Shown here one piece after another: positions 7,702 through 16,895 of a stretch of DNA of 39,463 bases; position 1 is the first letter of the stretch, and every line of letters starts with the position of its first letter. Both the position numbers and the translations under genes were made by a program. Where the stretch lies: positions 1-39,463 of the forward strand of contig NZ_JAPDUI010000026.1 in NCBI RefSeq assembly GCF_025980345.1. The letters are read 5' to 3'. This stretch comes from Arenimonas sp. GDDSR-1 (GTDB lineage Bacteria > Pseudomonadota > Gammaproteobacteria > Xanthomonadales > Xanthomonadaceae). Under the pieces are notes generated by a model, which saw only the letters and a list, made by a program, of their open reading frames with translations, had not been told where the DNA came from and did not search any database.

Positions 7702-9246
7702 TCAGGAACTGCAGCTCAGCATCGAACAACCGGCCCGGTGCATGGATTCCGGCGGGCACTTCCTGACCCAGCGCGCATCATCGGCGGCATCCGCATACGG
7801 CGTTTTCAGACGCACGAAAATATCCTGAAGCGGCTGAAGGTCCCCGGCATGCGCCGCATCGATGACATCCTGCACCAGATGGTTGCGCAGAATGAACACC
7901 GGATTGACGGCGCGCATCGAAGACCCGCGGTCGGCAAGCGCCGATTCCACAACGAGTTTCCGGTAAAGCTGCAGCCACTCTTGCAAGGGTGCAGGATCCG
8001 GCGTTTGGGCATAGCTGCAAGCCAGCAGCGCCTGCAGTGATTCGGTGTTACTGCAGTCCGCATCCTGCGGGGCCATACGGGTCAGCGCATCGAAGAACAG
8101 GTTGAAGTCCATCTCCATTGCGCTGAGCACATGCACCAATTGCTGGTAGCACAGCGGATTGGCCTGCAGTACCTCGGCGCTCAGACCGAGTTTGGCCGCA
8201 AGCAGACGGTTCCATCCGGCATGGAATTCCTGATTGAAGGCCGTGAGGCTGTTCTGCAGGGGCTCGACATCCTCGATCAGGGGATACAGGGCGTTACCCA
8301 GTCGTGAGAGATTCCATTGGGCGATGGCCGGCTGGTTGCCGTAACAGTAACGGCGGCCCTCGGCATCGGTGGTGTTGGGCGTCCACTGCAGATCGTATTT
8401 TTCCAGCCAGCCATAGGGGCCATAGTCAATGGTTTCCGACAGCATCGACATGTTGTCGGTATTCATCACCCCATGTACGAATCCGACGGCCATCCAGCGG
8501 GCGATCAACGTGGCGGTGTCCCGACAGATCCGATCGAACAATTCGGCGACGGCCTCCGGCGTTGTGGCATCGGCATCCGGATCAGATGGATTCAGGGTGT
8601 AAGCCGTCAGCCGCTTGAGCAGATCCATCTCGCCGCGTTGGGCCAACAGCTCGACGTGGCCGAAACGCAGGAAGCTTTTCGATACCCGGCACACCAGTGC
8701 GCAGGGCTCGTTTTCGGGGTTGCCGTCATAAAACATGTCACGCACCACCGTGCTGCCGGTGCCGACCAGCGATAAGGCCCGCGTGGTCGGAATGCCCAGA
8801 TGGTGCATGGCTTCGCTGCACAGGAACTCGCGGATGCTCGAACGCAGCACGGCGCGGCCGTCGGCATGGCGCGAGAACGGCGTGCGGCCGGCACCTTTGA
8901 GCTGCAGCGTAAAATCCCCGATTTCGCCGAGGTTGATGGCGCGCCCGTCACCGAGCTGCCCGGCCCAATGCCCGAACTGGTGTCCGCCATACACGGTGGC
9001 ATAGGGGACACTGCCGGAAACCACGGCATTGCCGGCCAGCACATCACGCACCGCATCGGACCTCGCGGCAGCTGCCGGCAAGCCCAGCAGGTCCGCCGTT
9101 TCTTCAGACCATAGCAATAATTTCGAACGACTGATCGGCTCCGGTTCTACCCTTGCATACAGCGCATTCTGTACCGTGCGCGGCTCCCGGCCGGTGGCGG
9201 TATCGGCGGGAAAGTAACGGGTGAAGCGGTCTTCGAAAACGAGCAT
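7702..9246 (-). CDS. selO: protein adenylyltransferase SelO (YdiU family)
   Basis: A 514-residue pseudokinase-fold enzyme that transfers AMP to Ser/Thr/Tyr of target proteins, linked to redox stress in E. coli and yeast. Hallmarks are GGHQFGHWAGQLGDGRAINL (88-107), the Lys-containing QLKGAGRTPFSRHADGRAVL, HGVMNTDNMS with D264 and N265, and the DFG-like DYGP with D274. The antepenultimate residue is Cys (C-terminus SCSS), the position occupied by selenocysteine in vertebrate SelO. The frame is open upstream to 9402, but family N-termini begin near FEDRFTRYFP, so the ATG at 9244-9246 is used. It lies 176 bases from the divergent valS and ends 3 bases from the converging BNR gene. Confidence 0.93.
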   Translation of the reverse strand: MLVFEDRFTRYFPADTATGREPRTVQNALYARVEPEPISRSKLLLWSEETADLLGLPAAAARSDAVRDVLAGNAVVSGSVPYATVYGGHQFGHWAGQLGDGRAINLGEIGDFTLQLKGAGRTPFSRHADGRAVLRSSIREFLCSEAMHHLGIPTTRALSLVGTGSTVVRDMFYDGNPENEPCALVCRVSKSFLRFGHVELLAQRGEMDLLKRLTAYTLNPSDPDADATTPEAVAELFDRICRDTATLIARWMAVGFVHGVMNTDNMSMLSETIDYGPYGWLEKYDLQWTPNTTDAEGRRYCYGNQPAIAQWNLSRLGNALYPLIEDVEPLQNSLTAFNQEFHAGWNRLLAAKLGLSAEVLQANPLCYQQLVHVLSAMEMDFNLFFDALTRMAPQDADCSNTESLQALLACSYAQTPDPAPLQEWLQLYRKLVVESALADRGSSMRAVNPVFILRNHLVQDVIDAAHAGDLQPLQDIFVRLKTPYADAADDARWVRKCPPESMHRAGCSMLSCSS

Positions 9247-9341
9247 CGCATGCGGCGCCTGGCGGCAAATGGAAGCCTGAAGCGTAGCAGTCGGCCCGTG
9301 AAGGCTCAATAGCGGCTTGATTTTACTGGCGCCGATCATCT

Positions 9342-9361
9342 GCGGCTTTCGGAAAAGCCGC
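9342..9361. other. perfect 8-bp hairpin in the selO-valS intergenic region
   Basis: GCGGCTTT (9342-9349), a 4-base loop CGGA and AAAGCCGC (9354-9361) form a perfect inverted repeat about 60 bases before valS and 95 bases before selO. No T-run follows on either strand, so it is more likely an operator or mRNA structure than a terminator. The function is unknown. Confidence 0.4.
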
Positions 9362-9365
9362 GGAT

Positions 9366-9394
9366 TTGCTAGTCTAGAGGTCTCATTCTTTACT
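9366..9394 (+). promoter_or_regulatory. possible valS promoter
   Basis: TTGCTA (9366-9371) and TTTACT (9389-9394) are 17 bases apart, each matching four of six consensus positions. Transcription would start near 9401, giving a leader of about 20 bases. No strong Shine-Dalgarno precedes the valS ATG, so this is tentative. Confidence 0.3.
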
Positions 9395-9422
9395 AAAAAC
9401 AAGCATTTGCTTGCCGCCCGTC

Positions 9423-12185
9423 ATGGATAAAAGTTTCGATCCGAGCCAGTTCGAAGGCAAATGGTACGCGCACTGGGAACACACCGGCTGTTTCACCCCG
9501 TCAGGTCAGGGCCCGGCGTACACCATCATGCTGCCGCCGCCGAATGTGACCGGCACCCTGCACATGGGTCATGCCTTCCAGCACACCCTGCAGGATGCGC
9601 TGATCCGTTACCACCGGATGAACGGCTACGACACGCATTGGCAGATGGGGACCGACCATGCCGGCATCGCCACCGAAATGGTGGTCAACCGCAACCTGGC
9701 GCAGGCCGGCACCGGCGAAACCCGCGACTCGCTCGGCCGCGAAAAATTCATCGAAAAAGTCTGGGAATGGAAGCAGCAGTCGGGCGACACCATCACCCGT
9801 CAGATGCGCCGGCTTGGCACCTCCGGCGATTGGAGTCGCGAACGCTTCACCATGGATGAAGGTCTGTCGGAGGCGGTGATTGAAACCTTCGTGCGTCTGC
9901 ATGCCGAAGGTCTGATTTACCGCGGTCAGCGTTTGGTCAATTGGGATCCGGTGCTGAAAACGGCCATCTCCGATCTGGAAGTGGTCAGCGAGGAAGAAAA
10001 CGGCTTCCTGTGGTCGATCGCCTATCCGCTCAGTGACGGCAGCGGCACGCTGACCGTGGCCACCACCCGTCCGGAAACCCTGCTCGGCGATACCGCGGTG
10101 ATGGTGCATCCGGAGGACGAACGCTACGCGGCTCTGATTGGAAAGACCGTCAAGCTGCCGCTGACCGAGCGCCAGATTCCGATCATCGCCGACGACTACG
10201 TCGACCGCGAATTCGGTACCGGCGTGGTCAAAGTCACACCGGCACACGACTTCAATGACTATGCGGTCGGCCAGCGCCACGGCCTGCCGATGATCAACAT
10301 CCTGACGCCCGACGCGCATCTGAACGATGCCGTGCCGGAAAAGTACCGCGGCCTGGACGTGAAGAGCGCACGCAAGACGGTGCTGGCCGACCTGACCGAG
10401 GCCGGACTGCTGGTGGAGGAAAAGCCGCACAAACTGCAGGTGCCGCGCGGCGACCGGACCGGACAGATCATCGAGCCCTATCTCACCAACCAGTGGTTCG
10501 TGAAAATGGACACGCTGGGCAAACGCGGCCTGGAACTGGTTGAAAACGGCACGGTGAAATTCGTGCCGGAGAACTGGATCAACACCTACCGGCACTGGAT
10601 GGAAAACATCCAGGACTGGTGCATTTCGCGCCAACTCTGGTGGGGCCACCGCATTCCGGCCTGGTACGACGCTGAGGGCAACATTTTCGTCGGCCACAAT
10701 GAAGCGGAAGTACGCAACAAACACGGTATTGCCGAAGCTACCGTTCTGACCCGCGATAACGACGTGCTGGAAACCTGGTTCAGTTCGGCGCTGTGGTCGC
10801 ACTCCACGCTGGGCTGGCCTGACGAAAAAGCCATGGCCGCGCTGGAATACGACAAGCGCCTGCCGACCTCGGTACTGGTCACCGGCTTCGACATCATTTT
10901 CTTCTGGGTCGCCCGGATGATCATGATGACCGATCACTTCACCGGCCGCGTACCGTTCAAGCATGTGTACATCACCGGCCTGGTGCGCGACAAGGACGGC
11001 CAGAAGATGTCGAAATCGAAAGGCAACATCCTCGATCCGATCGACATCATCGACGGCATCACGCTGGAAGCCCTGATCGAAAAACGTACCCAGGGCCTGA
11101 TGCAGCCGCAGATGGCCGAGAAGATCCGCAAAGCGACCCAGAAGGAATTCGCCGACGGCATTCCGGCCTTCGGTACCGATGCCCTGCGCTTCACCTTCGC
11201 CTCGCTGGCCACGCACGGCCGCGACATCAAATTCGACCTGAACCGTGCCGAAGGCTACAAGAACTTCTGCAACAAACTCTGGAACGCCGCACGTTTCGTG
11301 CTGATGCACTGCGAGGATTTTTCGGCGCAGGGCGCGCCGCCGGCGCATTCGCAGGCGGAACGCTGGCTGCTGGCCCAGCTGGCCCAGACCTGCCAAGAGG
11401 TGGAGACCCATTTCGCCGAATACCGTTTCGATCTGGCCAGCACCGCACTCTATGAGTTCACCTGGAACACCTACTGCGACTGGTTCCTGGAGTTCGCCAA
11501 ACCGGCGCTGGCCGGCGAGGATAAAACTGCCGCCGACAGCATGCGGCATACCCTGCTGTTCGCGCTGGAAGCGACCCTGCGTCTGCTGCACCCGGTCATC
11601 CCGTTCATCACCGAAGAAATCTGGCACGCCATCGCGCCGAAACTCGGCATCGGCGGCGACACCATCAGTACCCGCAGTTACCCGAAAGCCGTCGATTTCG
11701 GCAACACCGATGCCGGCGCCGTGGCCGACATCGAATGGCTGAAGGCCGTGGTCGGCAACATCCGCCGTATCCGCAGCGAAATGAACATCGCGCCGGGAAA
11801 AACCATCCCCTTGCTGTGGCAGTCCCGTCAGAACGACGACCGCAGCCGTTTGGCCAACGCCGATGCCGCCCTGAAATTCCTCGCCCGCCTGGAGTCCATT
11901 GATGAACTCTCCGGCGAAGCACCGGCCGCGGCAACGGCCCTGGTCGGTGAGCTGCAGATCTACATTCCCTTGGCGGGCCTGATCGATCTGGACGCCGAGA
12001 AATCACGTCTGGCCAAAGAGCTCAAACGCATCGAAGGCGAAATCGGAAAATGCCGCGGCAAGCTGTCCAGCGACACTTTCGTGGCCAATGCGCCGCCCGC
12101 GGTGGTGGAGCAGGAACGCCAGCGCCTGGCCGATTGGCAGGCACAGCAGAGCGCGCTGGCCGCGCAATTGCAAAAACTGGGATGA
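9423..12185 (+). CDS. valS: valyl-tRNA synthetase
   Basis: A 920-residue class Ia synthetase that charges tRNA-Val and edits misactivated threonine. The HIGH motif is GTLHMGHA (residues 44-51, HMGH at 47-50) and the KMSKS motif is at about 528-532 ([10 protein letters not shown]). The CP1 editing insert includes [20 protein letters not shown]. The anticodon-binding domain follows ([10 protein letters not shown] onward), and the last about 65 residues are the ValRS-specific C-terminal coiled coil ([20 protein letters not shown]). Length is normal (E. coli 951). ATG 9423 is preferred over an in-frame TTG at 9411. I see no sign of truncation. Confidence 0.97.
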   Translation: MDKSFDPSQFEGKWYAHWEHTGCFTPSGQGPAYTIMLPPPNVTGTLHMGHAFQHTLQDALIRYHRMNGYDTHWQMGTDHAGIATEMVVNRNLAQAGTGETRDSLGREKFIEKVWEWKQQSGDTITRQMRRLGTSGDWSRERFTMDEGLSEAVIETFVRLHAEGLIYRGQRLVNWDPVLKTAISDLEVVSEEENGFLWSIAYPLSDGSGTLTVATTRPETLLGDTAVMVHPEDERYAALIGKTVKLPLTERQIPIIADDYVDREFGTGVVKVTPAHDFNDYAVGQRHGLPMINILTPDAHLNDAVPEKYRGLDVKSARKTVLADLTEAGLLVEEKPHKLQVPRGDRTGQIIEPYLTNQWFVKMDTLGKRGLELVENGTVKFVPENWINTYRHWMENIQDWCISRQLWWGHRIPAWYDAEGNIFVGHNEAEVRNKHGIAEATVLTRDNDVLETWFSSALWSHSTLGWPDEKAMAALEYDKRLPTSVLVTGFDIIFFWVARMIMMTDHFTGRVPFKHVYITGLVRDKDGQKMSKSKGNILDPIDIIDGITLEALIEKRTQGLMQPQMAEKIRKATQKEFADGIPAFGTDALRFTFASLATHGRDIKFDLNRAEGYKNFCNKLWNAARFVLMHCEDFSAQGAPPAHSQAERWLLAQLAQTCQEVETHFAEYRFDLASTALYEFTWNTYCDWFLEFAKPALAGEDKTAADSMRHTLLFALEATLRLLHPVIPFITEEIWHAIAPKLGIGGDTISTRSYPKAVDFGNTDAGAVADIEWLKAVVGNIRRIRSEMNIAPGKTIPLLWQSRQNDDRSRLANADAALKFLARLESIDELSGEAPAAATALVGELQIYIPLAGLIDLDAEKSRLAKELKRIEGEIGKCRGKLSSDTFVANAPPAVVEQERQRLADWQAQQSALAAQLQKLG

Positions 12186-12213
12186 TTCTGCAGGGACGCT
12201 GCTTACTGCGCCC

Positions 12214-12696
12214 CTAGGCCGTGAAATCGAACTCCTGCAGCTCGATGGCCATCACGATGCCGTCTTCGCGACCCTTGGCCGCCGGGTAATAATTCGGCCG
12301 CTTGCCGATTTCATTGAAGCCTTCGCTCTCGTAAAGGGCAATGGCATGCGGATTGCTCGGCCGGACTTCGAGGAACAGCCGTTGCAGACGGTGCCAACGT
12401 GCCACTTCGAACACTTGCCGCAGCAGGCGCCGGCCCTGGCCATGACCCTGATGCTCGGGCGCCACGCACAGGTTGAGCAGATGGCCCTCGCCGGCCGCGC
12501 AACTCATCACGAAATAGCCGATGATTCCGGACTGTCCTTCCAGCATCCAGCACTCGTGCCCGGCATACAGGCAATCGCGGAATATTCCGGCCGTCCAGGG
12601 AAACGGATAGGCGCGGTTCTCAACCGCCATCACCGCATCGACATCGCTCTGCCTGATCAGCCGAAGCTGGGGATCCGTGGCTTTCTGCGCGTTCAT
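12214..12696 (-). CDS. rimI: ribosomal protein S18 alanine N-acetyltransferase
   Basis: A 160-residue GNAT acetyltransferase using acetyl-CoA to acetylate the N-terminus of ribosomal protein S18. The fold is complete: MAVENRAYPFPW near the N-terminus (typical RimI A-x-P-x-P-W), the acetyl-CoA loop LCVAPEHQGHGQGRRLL (Q/R-x-x-G-x-G/A), and the terminal EVRPSNPHAIALYESEGF and RPNYYPA motifs. It is the last gene of a minus-strand pssA / small protein / rimI unit; its ATG overlaps the stop of the upstream gene by 4 bases. The start is fixed by that overlap and by family alignment. Confidence 0.95.
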   Translation of the reverse strand: MNAQKATDPQLRLIRQSDVDAVMAVENRAYPFPWTAGIFRDCLYAGHECWMLEGQSGIIGYFVMSCAAGEGHLLNLCVAPEHQGHGQGRRLLRQVFEVARWHRLQRLFLEVRPSNPHAIALYESEGFNEIGKRPNYYPAAKGREDGIVMAIELQEFDFTA

Positions 12697-12950
12697 CGGC
12701 CGTGACGCAATGACCGGATGATGTTCCAGACCGATTTCTTGCCCTCGGCACCCGTAACCGAGGCCGGCAGGGCCGCGGTGTCGATGCCTTCGGCGTAACG
12801 GCGGATATTCAGGCCAAGGCGGGTCTGCCAGAATCCGGATTCGGCGTTAGTGGTCGATATTTCCGATAGCGCAGGAGGCGCGGATTGCGCCGATTGATAC
12901 ACGGTCAATCCCATGGCCTGCAGGCGTTCGCGCTCCAAACGGCTGAACAT
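12693..12950 (-). CDS. short HolD-like protein (candidate DNA polymerase III psi subunit)
   Basis: An 85-residue basic protein starting MFSRLERERLQAMGLTVYQ. This resembles the N-terminus of E. coli HolD (psi), MTSRRDWQLQQLGITQW, in spacing (R, then L-Q-x-(M/L)-G-(L/I)-T). In psi the N-terminal peptide contacts the clamp loader. The position also fits: in E. coli holD lies immediately before rimI and overlaps it, and here the stop overlaps the rimI ATG by 4 bases. Psi is normally about 137 residues, so this would be a reduced form; the C-terminus (LGLNIRRYAEGIDTAALPAS, then KKSVWNIIRSLRHGR) has no match I recognise. ATG 12950, two bases after the pssA stop, is preferred over GTG 12989. The function is inferred from weak similarity and synteny. 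Confidence 0.55.
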   Translation of the reverse strand: MFSRLERERLQAMGLTVYQSAQSAPPALSEISTTNAESGFWQTRLGLNIRRYAEGIDTAALPASVTGAEGKKSVWNIIRSLRHGR

Positions 12951-12952
12951 AT

Positions 12953-13729
12953 TCAGGCGGAAGCGGATTTCGGTTTGAGTTTCAGCCACAGCCAGTACAG
13001 CGGGCCGGAGGCCGCATAGGTGCCTGCCATCAACAGCAATACCCGCGGCGGATCAATGAACAGGGCGACCAGCACCGCGACCACCACCAATGCCATGCCG
13101 AACGGAATGCGGTCTTCGCGCTCTTTCGGCTGGCCGGAGCCTTTGAAGCTGGAGTAACGGAAACGCGAGACCATCAACAGGCCGCAGACCACGGTCAGCG
13201 CCAAGGCGATGTAACGCAGTTCCCGGCCGTTCCAGCCGAATTCATTCATCGCCCACACGAAGGACATCATCATGCCGGCCGAAGACGGACTGTTCAGGCC
13301 GATGAACCAGCGCTTGTCGACCGAGCCGACCTGGGTGTTGAAGCGGGCCAGACGCAGGGCCGCACAGGCGGCGTACAGGAAGGCGGCGGCCCAGCCGACC
13401 TTGCCGGCCAGGGTGCCGTCGAGCTTCATGGTGCTCAGCGCCCAGTGGTACATGACCAGCGAAGGTGCCATGCCGAAGCTGACCAGATCGGCCAGGGAAT
13501 CGTACTGCACGCCGAACTCGCTGCTGGTGCCGGTCAACCGGGCCACCCGGCCGTCGATGCCGTCGAACACCGCCGCGATGAAAATGGCCACGGCGGCGGC
13601 CTCGAAGCGGCCGCTGGCGGCGGCGAGAATCGCATAGAACCCTGCGAACATGCCGCAGGTGGTCAGCAGGTTGGGCAACAGGTAGATGTGCTTGTTGCGC
13701 GGGCTTTGCGGTGCGGGATTCGGTTCCAT
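12953..13729 (-). CDS. pssA: CDP-diacylglycerol--serine O-phosphatidyltransferase
   Basis: A 258-residue integral membrane CDP-alcohol phosphatidyltransferase making phosphatidylserine, the precursor of phosphatidylethanolamine. The family motif D-G-x2-A-R-x8-G-x3-D-x3-D is intact (DGRVARLTGTSSEFGVQYDS followed by L-A-D). About seven hydrophobic segments are visible, beginning LLTTCGMFAGFYAILAAASG. The early YLLPNLLTT pattern and the length fit the Bacillus-type (type II) PssA rather than the E. coli phospholipase-D-like enzyme. It is first in a minus-strand unit with the HolD-like gene and rimI, and divergent from proS. Confidence 0.92.
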   Translation of the reverse strand: MEPNPAPQSPRNKHIYLLPNLLTTCGMFAGFYAILAAASGRFEAAAVAIFIAAVFDGIDGRVARLTGTSSEFGVQYDSLADLVSFGMAPSLVMYHWALSTMKLDGTLAGKVGWAAAFLYAACAALRLARFNTQVGSVDKRWFIGLNSPSSAGMMMSFVWAMNEFGWNGRELRYIALALTVVCGLLMVSRFRYSSFKGSGQPKEREDRIPFGMALVVVAVLVALFIDPPRVLLLMAGTYAASGPLYWLWLKLKPKSASA

Positions 13730-13773
13730 GGACCCAGTTTACCCAGTTTCGGCGGCCCCTGTCCAAAAATGGC

Positions 13774-13802
13774 TTGGGCAATCCGGCGTTAGCCCTTACA
13801 AT
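13774..13802 (+). promoter_or_regulatory. candidate sigma70 promoter for proS
   Basis: TACAAT (13797-13802) is a good -10, with a weak -35 TTGGGC (13774-13779) exactly 17 bases upstream. The predicted start near 13809 leaves a leader of about 22 bases before the proS ATG. Confidence 0.5.
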
Positions 13803-13830
13803 AAACGCTTGAAAACATGTGATTTACGCC

Positions 13831-15531
13831 ATGCGCCTGTCCCAGTTCCATCTGCATACTTCGAAAGAAACCCCGGCCGATGCCGAAATCGTCAGTCATC
13901 AGCTGATGCTGCGTGCGGGCCTGATCCGGCGTCTGGGATCCGGACTGTACACCTGGACCCCGCTCGGCCTGCGCGTACTGCGCAAGGTCGAGACCGTGGT
14001 GCGCGAGGAAATGGACCGTGCCGGCGCGCTGGAACTGCTGATGCCGTCGATCCAGCCGAAAGAGCTCTGGGAAGAAACCGGCCGTTGGGAGAAATTCGGC
14101 GGACAGCTGCTGAAGATCAAGGACCGCAAGCAGGCCGACTACGTCTACGGCCCGACCCATGAGGAAGTCATCACCGATTTCGCCCGTCAGGAACTGCGCA
14201 GCTACAAGCAGCTGCCGGTGAATTTCTACCAGATCCAGACCAAATTCCGCGATGAGATCCGCCCGCGCTTCGGGGTCATGCGCGCCCGCGAATTCCTGAT
14301 GAAGGACGCCTACTCGTTCCACCTGAGCCCGGAATGCCTGGCACAGACCTATCAGGCCATGTACGCGGCTTATAGCCGTATCTTCACCCGTCTGGGCCTG
14401 CGTTTCCGTGCGGTCAACGCCGACACCGGCGCCATCGGCGGCAGCGCCTCGCATGAATTCCATGTGCTGGCCGATTCCGGCGAAGACGCCATCGCCTTTT
14501 CCGACGGCTCCGATTACGCCGCCAATATCGAAATGGCGGAAGCCGTCGCCCCGAGTGAAACGCGTGCAGCGGCTTGTGAAGCGCTGCGCGATGCCGCCAC
14601 CCCGACCCAGACCACCTGCGAAGCCGTGGCCGACCTGCTGGGCGTCGCGCTCGTCAAAACAGTCAAAAGTCTTGCCTTGATTTCCGAACATGGCTTCACG
14701 CTGGCCTTGGTGCGCGGCGATCATGCGGTCAATGAAATCAAGCTGGCGAAACTGCCGGGGCTCGCCGATTACCGGATGGCCAACGAGGCCGAAATCGCCG
14801 AACATCTCGGCGCGCAGCCGGGTTTCCTCGGCCCGGTCAAGCCGCTGAAACCGGTTCATATCATCGCTGACCGCACGGTGGCGCACATGGCCGACTTCAT
14901 CGTCGGCGCCAACCGCAACGGTTTCCACCTGCAGGGCGTGAACTGGGGCCGCGATCTGCCGGAACCCGATCTGATTGCCGATATCCGCAATGTGGTCGAA
15001 GGCGATCCCTCGCCGGACGGCAAAGGTGTGCTGTCGATCGCGCGCGGCATCGAAGTCGGTCACGTGTTCCAGCTCGGTCAGAAATACGCCGAAGCCATGA
15101 ACGCGACCGTACTCGATGCCAATGGCAAAGCGCAGATCATGTTCATGGGCTGCTACGGCGTCGGCGTCAGCCGGATCGTGGCTGCCGCCATCGAGCAGAA
15201 TTTCGATGCCAATGGCATCCGCTGGCCGGAAGCCATGGCGCCCTGGCAGGTCGCCGTGTGCGTGATCAATCCCAAGGGCGATGAAACCGTCAGCGCCTAT
15301 GCCGAAAAACTGTATGCCGATCTGCAGGCCAAAGGCCTGAGCGTGTGTCTGGACGACCGCGGCCTGCGCCCCGGCGCCATGTTCGGCGACATCGAACTGA
15401 TCGGCATTCCGCACCGCGTGGTGGTGTCCGACCGCGGACTTCAGGCCGGCACGCTGGAATACCGCCAGCGCAGCGCCGAGGCGTCGGAAAACCTCAGTGA
15501 AAGCGAATTGATGGCACGTCTGGCCGGCTGA
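13831..15531 (+). CDS. proS: prolyl-tRNA synthetase, bacterial type with editing domain
   Basis: A 566-residue class II synthetase that charges tRNA-Pro (E. coli 572). The N-terminus [20 protein letters not shown] is family-typical and fixes the start; a GTG at 13819 is less likely. The T-x-E-like loop is YGPTHEE (106-112), motif 2 [20 protein letters not shown] begins near 144, and motif 3 [13 protein letters not shown] is at 440-452. Residues about 224-405 are the YbaK-like insertion domain that deacylates Ala-tRNA-Pro, with the conserved lysine at about 279 (VKTVKSLAL). The anticodon-binding domain occupies the last about 95 residues. No defect is seen. Confidence 0.97.
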   Translation: MRLSQFHLHTSKETPADAEIVSHQLMLRAGLIRRLGSGLYTWTPLGLRVLRKVETVVREEMDRAGALELLMPSIQPKELWEETGRWEKFGGQLLKIKDRKQADYVYGPTHEEVITDFARQELRSYKQLPVNFYQIQTKFRDEIRPRFGVMRAREFLMKDAYSFHLSPECLAQTYQAMYAAYSRIFTRLGLRFRAVNADTGAIGGSASHEFHVLADSGEDAIAFSDGSDYAANIEMAEAVAPSETRAAACEALRDAATPTQTTCEAVADLLGVALVKTVKSLALISEHGFTLALVRGDHAVNEIKLAKLPGLADYRMANEAEIAEHLGAQPGFLGPVKPLKPVHIIADRTVAHMADFIVGANRNGFHLQGVNWGRDLPEPDLIADIRNVVEGDPSPDGKGVLSIARGIEVGHVFQLGQKYAEAMNATVLDANGKAQIMFMGCYGVGVSRIVAAAIEQNFDANGIRWPEAMAPWQVAVCVINPKGDETVSAYAEKLYADLQAKGLSVCLDDRGLRPGAMFGDIELIGIPHRVVVSDRGLQAGTLEYRQRSAEASENLSESELMARLAG

Positions 15532-15540
15532 TCCGGCGGC

Positions 15541-16830
15541 TTACAGGTAGCGCCGCGACGACACCAGAAGATTGCCGAACAGAATGCCGGCAACCAGGGC
15601 GATCAGAGCGGCGAACAGCGAAAATGCCAGATCCAGACTGCTGGCCAGATCCTGGGCGAAGGCGATATTGAGCGTACGGTAACCCAGGCTTCCCGGCACC
15701 AGCAGGATGATGCCGGGAACACGGATCAAGGCGCCCGGGCGATTGAAAATACGCGCATACAGATTCGACACCGCGGTGACCGTGAATGCGGCGAGGAATG
15801 CGCCGACCGGAATATCCCCGGCGGTGAGCGCCGGCACCAGCGCGCAGACTTTCATCACCCCGTAACCGAGAAGCACCGCCGCCATGGCGATCGGGATGTC
15901 GCGCCAATGGGTCTTGAACAGCACGGCCAGTGCGAACGCGCCGGGCAGCAACATCGCCCAGGGCATCCAGCCGGGCAGCACCGAAGAACCGGCATTGCTG
16001 AGCAGCTGCCAACCGGTTATCTGGACCAGCTGCGCCGCGAGAATGGTGCCGAACGTGAGTTTCATCAGCACGGTCATCGCGCCGGCGAAACGCGCACTGC
16101 CGGAAACCAGCTGTTGGTTGGCGAGTTCATTGATGGCCGAGGTCAGCATCATGCCGGGCATCATGATGATCAGCGCCGAAATAACCACCGGCTGGATGCT
16201 CAAGGGCACCATAAGACATCCGATGAGGGATGCCGCCAAGGTGACCAGAAACGCCGCGACCGCCTCTACCGCATCATGCAGCTGGGGTTTGCGTTCACCG
16301 TACTGGGCCAGCACGCCGATCATCATCCCCAGCAGCGCGGCAACACCGAAATCATTCCAGCCCGTTCGCGGAAACAGACTGACCACCATGGCCGAAGCGA
16401 TGCCGAAACACAGTACCGAAGCGATGCGGAATAGCCGTGTCGGTTCGCGGTCCATGGCCTTGAGCCGGGCCAGACCGCTGGCGATATCCAGGCCGCCGGC
16501 CATGACCTGTTCGGCGATGGCATCGGCATCGGACAGACGCCCGAGATGGGTATCGCCCGGCTTCAAACGCATGACCCGGGTCACCGTATGCGGCGGCCCG
16601 AGCACCGGATCCTGGAAACTGATGATGAATCCGGTCGGATTCGACCAGATGCTGACCTGCAGGCCGAGTTTGTTCGACACGCGCTCGACCGCGCCTTCCA
16701 GACGATTGACCGATGTTCCCGCCGTGTGCAGATGCCGCGCCAGCTCGAGCACGAAGTCGACGCGTTCACCGAATCGGTCGTGGGTGATGCCGCCGGTCAT
16801 GCGTGTGCGCGTTTCAGAGTCATGCGTCAT
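15541..16830 (-). CDS. threonine/serine exporter family membrane protein (ThrE-like)
   Basis: A 429-residue membrane protein of the ThrE/YjjP-YjjB class with both halves fused. The N-terminal soluble part (DFVLELARHLHTAGTSVNRL) and first membrane domain match the DUF1212 half. The C-terminal half (about 290-429) matches the ThrE_2/YjjB-like half. About ten hydrophobic segments are visible, and the conserved MPGMMLTSAINELA lies in the middle. Family members export threonine/serine or small dicarboxylates; the substrate here is unknown. ATG 16830 is used, with ATG 16800 an alternative; neither has a clear Shine-Dalgarno. It is convergent with proS (9-base gap) and divergent from the Mce operon. 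Confidence 0.82.
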   Translation of the reverse strand: MTHDSETRTRMTGGITHDRFGERVDFVLELARHLHTAGTSVNRLEGAVERVSNKLGLQVSIWSNPTGFIISFQDPVLGPPHTVTRVMRLKPGDTHLGRLSDADAIAEQVMAGGLDIASGLARLKAMDREPTRLFRIASVLCFGIASAMVVSLFPRTGWNDFGVAALLGMMIGVLAQYGERKPQLHDAVEAVAAFLVTLAASLIGCLMVPLSIQPVVISALIIMMPGMMLTSAINELANQQLVSGSARFAGAMTVLMKLTFGTILAAQLVQITGWQLLSNAGSSVLPGWMPWAMLLPGAFALAVLFKTHWRDIPIAMAAVLLGYGVMKVCALVPALTAGDIPVGAFLAAFTVTAVSNLYARIFNRPGALIRVPGIILLVPGSLGYRTLNIAFAQDLASSLDLAFSLFAALIALVAGILFGNLLVSSRRYL

Positions 16831-16895
16831 TGTAGGGCAACTGCTATTGTTTGCCCATCTGCGATAAACTGGGCGCATCCCACAGGATGTCCGTG

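Noticed and set aside
9501-11627. A 708-codon open frame antisense to valS
   Set aside because: valS is unambiguous on the plus strand with its motifs and full length; the antisense product has no family features.
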